10,518 nucleotides of DNA from Desulfobacca acetoxidans (lineage in GTDB: Bacteria; Desulfobacterota; Desulfobaccia; Desulfobaccales; 0-14-0-80-60-11), in contig DZCR01000115.1 of NCBI GenBank assembly GCA_022736495.1, forward strand, positions 1 through 10,518, read 5' to 3'. Shown piece after piece: positions 1 through 7,771 of the stretch; position 1 is the stretch's first letter, and the number at the start of each line of letters is the position of its first letter. The position numbers and the translations under genes are program-made. The notes below the pieces were generated by a model. It searched no databases, was not told the DNA's origin, and saw only the letters and a program-made list of their open reading frames with translations.

Positions 1-102
1 CCGACCATTCTTTTACAAGCGGATGCAGCCTTTTCCGGGATCGCCAAAAATCCCGCTGTAGTCGATTTTGTAGCTGTGAGAGACTCCGAGATCAACAAGT
101 AG
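1..102 (+). CDS. Probable 3' end of an unrecognised gene (partial)
   Basis: Frame 1 is open from the first base to a TAG at 100-102 and gives 33 residues, ending ...VVDFVAVRDSEINK. The composition is protein-like, with alternating hydrophobic and polar residues and a charged C-terminus, but 33 codons are too few to recognise a family. No start codon is visible, so any gene would begin left of the window. It would converge with the phosphatase gene on the other strand. It could also be a chance open frame; other frames here are not clearly closed over such a short distance. Confidence 0.35.
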   Translation, partial: PTILLQADAAFSGIAKNPAVVDFVAVRDSEINK

Positions 103-201
103 GTTTTCAGTTGGACGGTTTCGAGAATTCTCTCGATGTTGACAAGAACTTTCATTCGAGCGACACCAACAAACATTCTCATCCGGCGTTTGTTGAATGC
201 C
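103..201. other. Convergent intergenic gap with an inverted repeat
   Basis: A short non-coding gap lies between the probable gene end at 102 and the phosphatase stop at 202. It contains a perfect 8-bp inverted repeat, CAACAAAC (167-174) and GTTTGTTG (188-195), with a 13-nt loop, and a 10-bp palindrome GAGAATTCTC near 123-132. On the minus strand the inverted repeat begins only 7 nt beyond the phosphatase stop, so it may be that gene's terminator. The stem is AT-rich and has no following T-run, which makes an intrinsic terminator doubtful. Nothing else is seen here. Confidence 0.3.
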
Positions 202-699
202 TTAAGTCCAGCGTCTGCGCAGAAATCCCAACACACCAGCGGCCGGAGAGAATGGTGGATATATCTCCCGGAAAGTAGTGAAAGCCTGCTCAAATGAATT
301 ACGTGGAAGACGCTCTGTGTGGGTTCCCAAATAAAGCATCGCAATCGACGGCGAGCGCGACAACCCTTGATTGCAATGGACCAATACTCTCTGCCCAGCG
401 TTCAGACGCTCATGGATGAAAGCAACGGATGTATCCATGATCTCGTCGGGGATATACGCTGGATCGTCAACATCAACGAGATTCAGAATGAGTCGATTAT
501 CACGTCGCACGACCAGGTACTCTGGATGTGTCTTTGCGGCTGCCCGCCCGGAATAGCCGAGAGCCTGACGGTGATATGGCTCTTTGCAAGCATGAACAAT
601 AGCCCAATTGTTGGCAGTGCCAACTTGGGATTCGTAATCCATCTGCGAACCAACAAATAAACTGGGATGTACCTCAATCATAGAAATACCGCTTCCCAT
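202..699 (-). CDS. Dual-specificity (tyrosine/serine-threonine) protein phosphatase family protein
   Basis: This is a cytosolic-type cysteine phosphatase that would remove phosphate from tyrosine or serine/threonine residues, or from another small phospho-substrate, through a cysteinyl-phosphate intermediate. The 165-residue protein carries the family signature HCNQGLSRS at residues 108-116 (Cys109 nucleophile, Arg115 phosphate-binding), preceded by a hydrophobic strand (VLV). An acidic stretch, VDVDDP at 75-80, lies about 30 residues upstream, where the general acid Asp of the family normally sits. Length matches a single-domain DSP. No signal peptide or membrane segment is seen. Two starts are possible: Met1 (699) or Met7 (681); the domain begins at MIEVHPSLFVGS, and GGGAAG upstream of Met7 is a passable ribosome site, so 681 may be the true start. 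It lies downstream of the tracrRNA gene on the same strand, separated from it by a terminator. No role in CRISPR immunity is implied by the sequence. Confidence 0.85.
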   Translation of the reverse strand: MGSGISMIEVHPSLFVGSQMDYESQVGTANNWAIVHACKEPYHRQALGYSGRAAAKTHPEYLVVRRDNRLILNLVDVDDPAYIPDEIMDTSVAFIHERLNAGQRVLVHCNQGLSRSPSIAMLYLGTHTERLPRNSFEQAFTTFREIYPPFSPAAGVLGFLRRRWT

Positions 700-730
700 T
701 GGGCTTGCGTCGACTAAAAAACTAACACAT

Positions 731-762
731 GAAATAAGAACGCCCCGTCTTAGGGGGCGTTC
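731..762 (-). terminator. Rho-independent terminator of tracrRNA
   Basis: A perfect 9-bp GC-rich stem, GAACGCCCC / GGGGCGTTC (762-754 with 746-738 on the minus strand), closes a 7-nt loop and is followed on the minus strand by TTATTTC. On the plus strand the hairpin is followed by AAAGG, so it acts in one direction. It ends the tracrRNA and separates it from the phosphatase gene that starts at 699 or 681 on the same strand. Confidence 0.85.
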
Positions 763-838
763 AAAGGTCGCTCAATGAGCGGAGCCTTACGACGAAAGCT
801 TACTAAGAATAGCCGGACAATCGCCGCTCAAGTACACT
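733..838 (-). ncRNA. tracrRNA
   Basis: Predicted trans-activating CRISPR RNA of about 106 nt, read on the minus strand. Order 5' to 3': anti-repeat (838-798), a linker, a stem-loop, and a terminator hairpin. The stem-loop has an outer stem AAGG/CCUU (785-788 with 764-767) and an inner stem CGCUC/GAGCG (777-781 with 769-773) closing a 3-nt loop; it is the likely nexus-type element that Cas9 holds. The final hairpin (738-762) doubles as the transcription stop. A promoter lies so that transcription should start at or next to 838, the first base of the anti-repeat. Location between the array's cognate cas9 and a neighbouring gene is usual for type II loci. The pairing is seen directly; expression, exact ends and processing are inferred. 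Confidence 0.88.
798..838 (-). other. tracrRNA anti-repeat
   Basis: Read on the minus strand, this segment pairs with nearly the whole 36-nt repeat in its minus-strand sense. AGUGUACUUGAGCGG (838-824) pairs 15/15 with the repeat 3' end. An internal loop follows (6 nt in tracrRNA, 5 nt in repeat). UCCGGCUAUUCUU (817-805) then pairs 13/13 with GGGGAUGGCCGGG, five of these being G-U wobbles. After a 4-nt bulge present only in the tracrRNA (AGUA, 804-801), AGC (800-798) pairs with the repeat's first three bases. In all, 31 of 36 repeat bases pair. Stem, tracrRNA-side bulge and stem is the layout expected of a Cas9 crRNA:tracrRNA duplex. Confidence 0.9.
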
Positions 839-846
839 GATATACT
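838..846 (+). promoter_or_regulatory. Candidate extended -10 promoter for the cas operon
   Basis: TGATATACT fits an extended -10 (TGn followed by TATACT, 5 of 6). It would start a transcript near 853 with a leader of about 32 nt before the cas9 ATG. No good -35 is seen; GGACAA at 815-820 is a weak match at long spacing. The box abuts and overlaps the -10 of the divergent tracrRNA promoter, so the two could compete for polymerase. Confidence 0.4.
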
Positions 847-874
847 TTTACTCCTCTGTAGCATTTTGCGTCAA
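845..874 (-). promoter_or_regulatory. Promoter of tracrRNA
   Basis: On the minus strand TTGACG (874-869; 5 of 6 to the consensus -35) is followed after 18 nt by TAAAAG (850-845; 4 of 6 to the -10). The expected start lies about 7 nt on, at position 838, which is exactly the first base of the anti-repeat. The -35 box overlaps the AAGGGG ribosome site of cas9 (873-878), so the promoter sits inside the cas9 5' untranslated region facing the other way. Confidence 0.65.
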
Positions 875-884
875 GGGGTTTGGA

Positions 885-3800
885 ATGAAAGTGAATAACT
901 TCGTGCTTGGGCTAGACCTCGGTGTGGGATCTGTCGGATGGGCCTTAGCTGACCTCCAGGGCCGAAGCATCGTGGCAACCGGCGCGAGAATATTTGACGC
1001 ACCTATGGACGCAGCCAAGTTCGAGACTGGAGAGCCAGGCGCTTCTCATGCTGTCAAACGCCGGACAAGCCGTCATCAGAGGCGACAGATCAGGAGAAGA
1101 CAAGCGCGGCAGCGTGATCTTTACATCACGCTACAGGCGGCTGGACTCCTCCCATTCGCAGGCAAGAAAGGCGAGTGCCGTGACGAGGAGCTTACCAAAC
1201 TTGATAAGCGTTTGATGGAAAAATGGCGGCCTCGCATTCGCACAGAGTCTCCTCACATCGAAGACCCCGACCAGATACTATGCTACTACCTTCGATCCAG
1301 AGCCCTCGATAGCGAGCTCGAATTGGATGAGTTGGGGCGCGCTTTGTACCATCTCGGCCAACGTCGGGGTTTCAAGAGCAGTCGACGCGAAGGCCGTTCG
1401 GGGCTGAATGCTGCCGAGGCAAAGGAGAATGAGAAAGAGCGCAGCAAGATCAAGTCTTCAATCAAGAGCCTCGAAAAAGAGTTGACTTTAAGTGGACAGA
1501 CGTTAGGTCAACATCTCTCGCAGATCAATCCCCACACGTCTGCAATTCGTAACCGCAAGCGTAGTGACATGAAACCGATCTGGACGGAACGAAAGATGTT
1601 CCAGGAGGAATTCGAGCGAATCTGGGTAGCTCAGAGTATTCACTATCCTTCCGTGCTTACTGAGACATTGAAACCCCGGATCGAAAAGTTGATGTTCCGG
1701 CAGAGGACAATCAGTGCGGGGAAACCAGGACACTGTGAGCTTGAACGTAACCCTCCACTTCCCCGTGCGCCTCGTTCCTCTCTTCTTGCCCAGCATTTCC
1801 GCGTTGTACAGACAGTCAATAATTTGAAGATTGTTGACTACCCTTCTCCCGACAGAAAGCTGCCCCCGGCCGAAAGGCTGGAACTGGTCTCCGCCCTGTC
1901 CAAGGTCATCACCGAAGTTAAAGGAAAAACCCGCCGGTCCGATCTTTTCGGCTTCCGATTTCCAGAATTGAAACGCAGGTTGAACTTACCGAAACGAGCA
2001 AAACTGAATTTGGAAGATGATGAAGCAGAGAGTTATTTGCGAGGAAATCGGACGAATGCGGTCATGGTGCGCGCATTTGGAATGGATCGATGGAATGCCC
2101 TGCAAGAGCAAGAGAAAAGGCGAATCGTCCGTAAGTGGATGACAGAGCAATCGCCTGAGAAATTGCTCCAGATTGCAAGAATGCAATGGGGCCTCGATGA
2201 ACAAGCAGCCGAGCAACTTGCCAGGATTGAACCCGAGGACGGCTATGCTGCTCTGTCGCATGTAGCGATGCTAAAACTCCTCCCTTCAATGGAGCAAGAT
2301 GGTCTCTCATACTCAGAGGCGGTTGTAAAAGTCTATGGAAATGTTTTCTCCGGAGGAGATGAACTCGAATATCTGCCTTCGGTGGACTCGGTATTACCGC
2401 GCATTCCGAACCCGGTCGTGAAACGCACCCTGTCGGAGATGCGAAAGGTCGTGAATGCGATCATCAGAAAACACGGCAGACCCGCTCAGATTCGGATCGA
2501 GTTGGCTCGAAGCCTGAAGCGCAATTCTGAACAGCGAGAGCGCGATCACGAGAATATTAAGGAGCGGACAAGGGAGCGAACATCTGCAAGAAAGTGGATT
2601 GAGGAACGAGGTCAACGGGCAACTCCTGAAGCAATTGAAAAAGTCCTACTCTATCGCCGCTGCAAGGACTGCCTCTACTGCACAAAACCACTTGGCCCTT
2701 GTGAAAGTTTATTTTCGGACAGCTCTGGAATCCAAGTTGAGCATGTCCTGCCCAGACGTTGCCAAGACAATTCGTTCTCAAACAAAGTTTTGGCCCATCA
2801 CGCCTGTAATGTGCGAAAGGCTGACCGAACTCCGTTGGAGGCATTTGGTTCAACAGCAGAATGGCACGAAATACTCACGCTTGTTGTGTCGCTCAAGGAT
2901 AAGGCATTGCTTGAGCGCTTCACTGTCAGCGAAGGACAGCTTCAGGAGTTCAGTAATCGTCACCTTTCAGATACTCGCTACATTAGCAAACTGGCGACCG
3001 AGTACGCCGAGCAACTTTACGGCGGACGAGATGCAGCCGTTCCCTGGGAAGACCGCAACCGTCGCTGCGTGTACGCATCTTCAGGAGTCCTGACCGCAGA
3101 GCTTAGGAAGCGTTGGGGACTGAATTCGTTACTGAAAGAACCGGAGACCGGTGAAGGTCGTTCAGATGGAAAGTCCAGAACAGACCATCGGCATCACGCA
3201 ATCGATGCCATCGTCATCGCGTTGACGAGCGAATCCATGATTCAGCAAGCAGCTTTTGAATCGCAAAGGCATGACCGTACCCAAGGGTTCTTGCGACCAC
3301 GTTTTTTCTCTCCGCCATGGCCGAAGATTGGGGATATCGAGGAACAAGTCACCGCCTTTCAACGTGAGATTCGACAAATTGTGAAAGATGTCAAGGTATC
3401 GCACCGCGTCGAAAACGGGCTTAATGGTCAGCTTCATAAGGAAACGTTGTACAGCCCAAAAGATCTGGTCGGCGAATTTATCTATTCAACAAAGTTCGTA
3501 CATGAGCTTACGAAAGAAGACATCAAGAATCTCGATGTGGTTATCAGGGACAAGAAAGTCCGTGAGGCTATACGAAACCGGCTGATGGATGTCGCTGGCG
3601 ACCCCAAAAAGCTGGAGACAAACATCCCATATTTGGAGAAGAACAGCAAGAGAATTCCCATTCGCAAGGTGCGCATCGCAAAGGAAGGGTCGAAGTCCCA
3701 ACCGGTACGTCAGGGGCACAATCAGCCATCTGTCTTCACAGCAGAAAACCACCATGTCGTGATTTTCGAGCGGAGTGATCCTGTCAAGGGGCCATGCTGG

Positions 3801-4226
3801 TACACGCCAGGGCCAATGACAAGACTTGAAGCGATGAAGAAACGAGCGGAAGCAAAGCGGGAGGCCAAGCGTAAGAAACTGGATCAGCCTCAGCCGTATC
3901 CGATCATCGTAAAGACGGATGGGCCCGGCTCAACATACATCATGCACTTGATGAAGGGGGATGCTGTCGAAATGCTGGATCATGTGAACGACGTGCGAGA
4001 CATCTACATATTTGCAAGTATGAGCGATGGCGATTACGCCTTCCTTCGTCACAGTACGGCCGTTCCATCCGCCAAGGCGATGGGGCTTTCCCAGGGGCGG
4101 ATGCGTCGACAATTGCAGGATAGAGGAGATCGAGTGCGTGTCCGTATGAATCTTGACAAGCTCCGCGAGTGGGAGTGCAAGAAGGTTGTCCTTGACCCTC
4201 TAGGAAAGGTCATTTATCTGACATGA
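885..4226 (+). CDS. cas9: Type II-C CRISPR-associated endonuclease Cas9
   Basis: RNA-guided double-strand DNA nuclease that uses crRNA:tracrRNA to find PAM-flanked targets. The protein has 1113 residues, within or slightly above the usual II-C range. Domains in order: RuvC-I with LGLDLGVGSVGWAL (Asp11); an Arg-rich bridge helix at about 56-88; REC lobe to about 500; RuvC-II with IRIELARS (Glu539); HNH at about 590-655 with VEHVLP (His620), SFSNKVL and Asn642; RuvC-III with DHRHHAIDA (His771, Asp774); then WED and PAM-interacting regions, with the II-C hallmark HKETLYS at 851-857, NHHVVIFE at 955-962, a Lys/Arg-rich stretch at 985-998 and HLMKGDAVEM at 1021-1030. All catalytic residues are present, so it should be active. 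HNH cysteines C596-x2-C599 with H638-x2-C641 suggest a zinc site. The ATG at 885 is preceded by AAGGGG with a 6-nt gap. The stop overlaps the cas1 start (ATGA). The PAM cannot be read from this window. Confidence 0.97.
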   Translation: MKVNNFVLGLDLGVGSVGWALADLQGRSIVATGARIFDAPMDAAKFETGEPGASHAVKRRTSRHQRRQIRRRQARQRDLYITLQAAGLLPFAGKKGECRDEELTKLDKRLMEKWRPRIRTESPHIEDPDQILCYYLRSRALDSELELDELGRALYHLGQRRGFKSSRREGRSGLNAAEAKENEKERSKIKSSIKSLEKELTLSGQTLGQHLSQINPHTSAIRNRKRSDMKPIWTERKMFQEEFERIWVAQSIHYPSVLTETLKPRIEKLMFRQRTISAGKPGHCELERNPPLPRAPRSSLLAQHFRVVQTVNNLKIVDYPSPDRKLPPAERLELVSALSKVITEVKGKTRRSDLFGFRFPELKRRLNLPKRAKLNLEDDEAESYLRGNRTNAVMVRAFGMDRWNALQEQEKRRIVRKWMTEQSPEKLLQIARMQWGLDEQAAEQLARIEPEDGYAALSHVAMLKLLPSMEQDGLSYSEAVVKVYGNVFSGGDELEYLPSVDSVLPRIPNPVVKRTLSEMRKVVNAIIRKHGRPAQIRIELARSLKRNSEQRERDHENIKERTRERTSARKWIEERGQRATPEAIEKVLLYRRCKDCLYCTKPLGPCESLFSDSSGIQVEHVLPRRCQDNSFSNKVLAHHACNVRKADRTPLEAFGSTAEWHEILTLVVSLKDKALLERFTVSEGQLQEFSNRHLSDTRYISKLATEYAEQLYGGRDAAVPWEDRNRRCVYASSGVLTAELRKRWGLNSLLKEPETGEGRSDGKSRTDHRHHAIDAIVIALTSESMIQQAAFESQRHDRTQGFLRPRFFSPPWPKIGDIEEQVTAFQREIRQIVKDVKVSHRVENGLNGQLHKETLYSPKDLVGEFIYSTKFVHELTKEDIKNLDVVIRDKKVREAIRNRLMDVAGDPKKLETNIPYLEKNSKRIPIRKVRIAKEGSKSQPVRQGHNQPSVFTAENHHVVIFERSDPVKGPCWYTPGPMTRLEAMKKRAEAKREAKRKKLDQPQPYPIIVKTDGPGSTYIMHLMKGDAVEMLDHVNDVRDIYIFASMSDGDYAFLRHSTAVPSAKAMGLSQGRMRRQLQDRGDRVRVRMNLDKLREWECKKVVLDPLGKVIYLT

Positions 4227-5203
4227 TTGATCGAATCATTGAGATAGCCAACCCGGCTCGCCTCAGCATCCGCGATGCTCAGCTTGTCATCGAACATCCG
4301 CAGCAGGAACAACGTTCTCTTCCCTTTACCACCCCAATCAGCGAAATTGCTGTCTTGTTGCTCGCACATCCGCAAATAACGCTTTCGCAAGCGGTGCTCT
4401 CGCGCATTGCAGAAGCAGGCGGATCGGTAGTGACAATTGACGGAAAATTCCTGCCAGCCTCCATGCAGTTACCCGTACAAGCGCATTTTCTGCAAACGGA
4501 GCGTTTCGCCAAACAAATGCAACTCTCGCTGCCAAACCGGAAACGCTTCTGGCAGCAGATTGTGCGGGCAAAGATTCGTGCTCAGGGAGAATTACTGAAA
4601 GAACTCTATGGCAGCGATGCCGGGCTGATTGCCATGTCTGCCCGCGTCCGTTCCGACGATGTCGGAAATCTAGAAGCCCAGGCAGCGCGGCGATATTGGC
4701 CTTTGGTTTTCGGCAATCCGAAATTTCGCCGTGGATCGGAAGAGCCAAACCAGAACCGTCATCTCGACTATGGATATACGGTGCTGCGGGCGGCAGTAGC
4801 GCGTGCGCTCTGCGCTGCGGGCCTGCATCCATCCATCGGTTTACGACACAAGAACCGCTATGACGCTTTCTGCCTCGCCGCAGATGTGATGGAACCGTTT
4901 CGCCCAATCGTTGATCGGCGCGTAGCGCAATGGATCGGCGACCACGACCCTACTGCACCATTTGATCCCACAACAAAGAACTGGATTATCAGTGCGACAA
5001 CAGCACGCTATCTTTGTGATCGGGAGCAACGTTCTCTTTTTGACATCCTGTTGCGAACGGCAAATTCTTTGGCGCAGTGCATTACCGGAGAGGCGCGTGA
5101 AATCGAGATTCCTTCCTTGTTGGAACCCTGCGCTGAGATGCTCCCTTTGAAGCGAGAAGTGCGTAGTGTCAAAGCGAATATCCCTGAGCAGGCTATTGGA
5201 TAA
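4223..5203 (+). CDS. cas1: CRISPR-associated endonuclease/integrase Cas1 (type II)
   Basis: Metal-dependent integrase that, with Cas2, inserts new spacers at the leader end of the array. The 326-residue length is slightly above the roughly 290-300 I recall for many type II Cas1 proteins. The catalytic triad is visible: Glu151 in GNLEAQAARRYWP, His209 in GLRHKNRYDAF, and Glu224 in ADVMEPFRP; the 15-residue spacing between His and Glu matches type II Cas1. The N-terminal half (ISEIAVLLLAHPQITLSQAVL, residues 39-59) is the usual beta-rich dimerisation domain followed by a helical catalytic domain. The ATG overlaps the cas9 TGA by 4 bp, so translation is probably coupled; the only purine-rich site, AGGAAAGG at 4202-4209, is rather far upstream. 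No fusion or frameshift is seen. Confidence 0.96.
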   Translation: MIDRIIEIANPARLSIRDAQLVIEHPQQEQRSLPFTTPISEIAVLLLAHPQITLSQAVLSRIAEAGGSVVTIDGKFLPASMQLPVQAHFLQTERFAKQMQLSLPNRKRFWQQIVRAKIRAQGELLKELYGSDAGLIAMSARVRSDDVGNLEAQAARRYWPLVFGNPKFRRGSEEPNQNRHLDYGYTVLRAAVARALCAAGLHPSIGLRHKNRYDAFCLAADVMEPFRPIVDRRVAQWIGDHDPTAPFDPTTKNWIISATTARYLCDREQRSLFDILLRTANSLAQCITGEAREIEIPSLLEPCAEMLPLKREVRSVKANIPEQAIG

Positions 5204-5212
5204 TACAAATTT

Positions 5213-5551
5213 ATGAAAGGGCTGCTCCTCTCTGCGTATCGATCTGTGTGGCTCATGGCCATGTTCGATTTGCCGGTGGAGACATCGGACAATAAGCGTG
5301 ACTACGTGCGCTTCCGCAAAGCTCTGCTCAAAGATGGATTCATGATGCTTCAGTTTTCTGTCTATGCGCGTTATATTCCGAGTGAAGAAGCTGCAGAGGC
5401 GCATCGAAGGACAATCCGATCTGCTATCCCGCCGCTCGGACAAGTTCGGCTGATGGCCGTAACCGATCATCAATTCGGCAAAATGGAAGTCTTTTATGGA
5501 AAAAAACCGAGAGAACCCGAAGAAGCGCCTGAACAGATATTGCTTTTCTAA
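5213..5551 (+). CDS. cas2: CRISPR-associated protein Cas2
   Basis: Small ferredoxin-fold protein that forms the central dimer of the Cas1-Cas2 spacer integration complex. The 112-residue protein has the family opening VWLMAMFDLPVET, with the conserved Asp19, then DYVRFRKALLKDGFMMLQFS and VYARY, which match type II Cas2 proteins. It follows cas1 by 9 bp, in the same operon. The start at 5213 is chosen because about 14 residues before the MxMFDLP strand is normal for type II Cas2; an internal Met15 would delete them. The ribosome site is poor (no clear GGAG before the ATG), so expression may depend on coupling to cas1. The tail is acidic and proline-rich (REPEEAPEQ). No csn2 or cas4 follows; the array begins 50 bp later, which supports subtype II-C. 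Confidence 0.95.
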   Translation: MKGLLLSAYRSVWLMAMFDLPVETSDNKRDYVRFRKALLKDGFMMLQFSVYARYIPSEEAAEAHRRTIRSAIPPLGQVRLMAVTDHQFGKMEVFYGKKPREPEEAPEQILLF

Positions 5552-5557
5552 AGGCGA

Positions 5558-5601
5558 AGGCCGCGCCAACCTGCTATTTTTCAGCAAGTTCAACGCGGCC
5601 T
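5558..5601. terminator. Hairpin between cas2 and the CRISPR array
   Basis: A perfect 8-bp inverted repeat, AGGCCGCG (5558-5565) and CGCGGCCT (5594-5601), encloses a second, imperfect stem (AAC/GTT and TGCT/AGCA) around the loop ATTTTTC. It begins 6 bp after the cas2 stop and ends exactly at the first repeat. The cas operon (+) and the array transcript (-) converge here, so a two-way stop or RNA barrier is plausible. Neither side has a proper T-run (minus side TCGCCTTT), so intrinsic termination is uncertain. It does not look like a leader. Confidence 0.5.
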
Positions 5602-6062
5602 AGTGTACTTGAGCGGTGAATCCCGGCCATCCCCAGCGGTGCGCAGTACTGCCAGCGTATGTACATTAGTGTACTTGAGCGGTGAATCCCGGCCATCCCC
5701 AGCAAGGTATCTCCATTGTGGATTGCTGCTTCCAGTGTACTTGAGCGGTGAATCCCGGCCATCCCCAGCAAAACACTTCACATGGTATCGTCGCGCTTCA
5801 GTGTACTTGAGCGGTGAATCCCGGCCATCCCCAGCGCAATCAGTACGCGGGCGGCAATCAGGTCGAGTGTACTTGAGCGGTGAATCCCGGCCATCCCCAG
5901 CGCTGCCGTCGCCGGAACCGAAGCCGAAGCCAGTGTACTTGAGCGGTGAATCCCGGCCATCCCCAGCTGGTTGGCGTCGACATGAGCGACGACTATAGTG
6001 TACTTGAGCGGTGAATCCCGGCCATCCCCAGCTCACAACCGCGTAGCGTGGTGCGGCTGTAA

Positions 6063-6194
6063 AGTGTACTTGAGCGGTGAATCCCGGCCATCCCCAGCTT
6101 CGACTTCCATCCATCAATCTCCGTGATGAGTGTACTTGAGCGGTGAATCCCGGCCATCCCCAGCTTCGACTTCCATCCATCAATCTCCGTGATG
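6063..6194. repeat. Tandem duplication of one repeat-spacer unit (S8 = S9)
   Basis: Units 6063-6128 and 6129-6194 are identical over 66 bp; the spacers at 6099-6128 and 6165-6194 both begin TTCGACTTCC. Adjacent identity is most simply explained by slippage or unequal recombination between repeats. It lies in the inferred older, leader-distal part of the array. Confidence 0.9.
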
Positions 6195-7741
6195 AGTGTA
6201 CTTGAGCGGTGAATCCCGGCCATCCCCAGCCAGGAGGAATGAGCGTACCCGCAGCCTGTAGTGTACTTGAGCGGTGAATCCCGGCCATCCCCAGCGGGAT
6301 ATACAGCAGAGACATTCAATGTAAAGTGTACTTGAGCGGTGAATCCCGGCCATCCCCAGCGCTATCAGCGTACAGCAACGCATGGCGCCAAGTGTACTTG
6401 AGCGGTGAATCCCGGCCATCCCCAGCACGTTAATGGGGTGGTGAATGCTGGTCTAAAGTGTACTTGAGCGGTGAATCCCGGCCATCCCCAGCGGACAGAT
6501 ACTCATCGACGTGCAGGGATCGAGTGTACTTGAGCGGTGAATCCCGGCCATCCCCAGCTATATACCAGCAGGCGTGCTCGCCCTTGATAGTGTACTTGAG
6601 CGGTGAATCCCGGCCATCCCCAGCCCATCGCGAGCAGCCGCTCCGTGGTGGTGGAGTGTACTTGAGCGGTGAATCCCGGCCATCCCCAGCGGTTTGGCGC
6701 ATCCCCTGATGGACTGGTGGAGTGTACTTGAGCGGTGAATCCCGGCCATCCCCAGCCGGAGCGAACACCTATATCCGTGCCCTTATAGTGTACTTGAGCG
6801 GTGAATCCCGGCCATCCCCAGCGGCGGCGCTATTCAACAGCTGAAGGCCGGGAGTGTACTTGAGCGGTGAATCCCGGCCATCCCCAGCGAGCTGGTGGCC
6901 TGTAAACCGCGCCGAAGAGTGTACTTGAGCGGTGAATCCCGGCCATCCCCAGCGGCGCACTGACTGCTGTGAAGCTACAGAAAGTGTACTTGAGCGGTGA
7001 ATCCCGGCCATCCCCAGCGGTTATGGTGATGCAACCGTGACGTTTTGGAGTGTACTTGAGCGGTGAATCCCGGCCATCCCCAGCGCCGTATGACGGAGTA
7101 ATGAGAGACATTTAAGTGTACTTGAGCGGTGAATCCCGGCCATCCCCAGCGGCAACAATGGTATTGCGAACGCATTTGGAGTGTACTTGAGCGGTGAATC
7201 CCGGCCATCCCCAGCTGTTCAGTGTCAAGACCGAAGCGATACGCTAGTGTACTTGAGCGGTGAATCCCGGCCATCCCCAGCGAAGCCGTCGCCGTAACAG
7301 CCGCCGCCATAGTGTACTTGAGCGGTGAATCCCGGCCATCCCCAGCGCAAGCAGTACGTGTACGGCAAGCGGATCAGTGTACTTGAGCGGTGAATCCCGG
7401 CCATCCCCAGCTCTGGCTTTCGCGATAAGTACGTTTCACATAGTGTACTTGAGCGGTGAATCCCGGCCATCCCCAGCTACTCGCGCAGGCATCAATGCTG
7501 AATGGAAAGTGTACTTGAGCGGTGAATCCCGGCCATCCCCAGCATTAGCTCGCTGCGCAACGCTAATGAATTGAGTGTACTTGAGCGGTGAATCCCGGCC
7601 ATCCCCAGCAGAAATAGTGATGACAGATTGACCGTTGAAAGTGTACTTGAGCGGTGAATCCCGGCCATCCCCAGCGGCTCCAGCATTCATCCGGCCTCCG
7701 AACTTAGTGTACTTGAGCGGTGAATCCCGGCCATCCCCAGC

Positions 7742-7771
7742 GCGTACGAGGAAGAGGGTTCCACGCTGGCA
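7742..7771. repeat. Spacer S33, exact reverse complement of S65
   Basis: S33 (begins GCGTACGAGG, ends CACGCTGGCA) and S65 at 9843-9872 (begins TGCCAGCGTG, ends CCTCGTACGC) are reverse complements over all 30 bases. The same protospacer is therefore stored in both orientations, 32 units apart. Confidence 0.95.

Noticed and set aside
319..660. 113-residue plus-strand frame opposite the phosphatase
   Set aside because: The minus-strand product has a full phosphatase signature; the opposite frame has no recognisable feature.
2599..3093. 164-residue plus-strand frame inside cas9
   Set aside because: It is a different frame over the HNH and RuvC-III coding region, whose Cas9 motifs are intact; a shadow frame.
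4841..5593. 250-residue open frame antisense to cas1 and cas2, and a 189-residue one at 4338-4907
   Set aside because: They lie wholly opposite conserved Cas1 and Cas2 coding sequence and show no recognisable domain; antisense shadows.
5552..5601. Leader sequence between cas2 and the first repeat
   Set aside because: Only 50 bp, taken up by a hairpin, and the tracrRNA pairing puts the leader at the other end of the array.
5552..5601. A csn2 or cas4 gene completing a II-A or II-B locus
   Set aside because: There is no room and no coding frame between cas2 and the array, and none elsewhere in the window; a gene beyond the array cannot be excluded.
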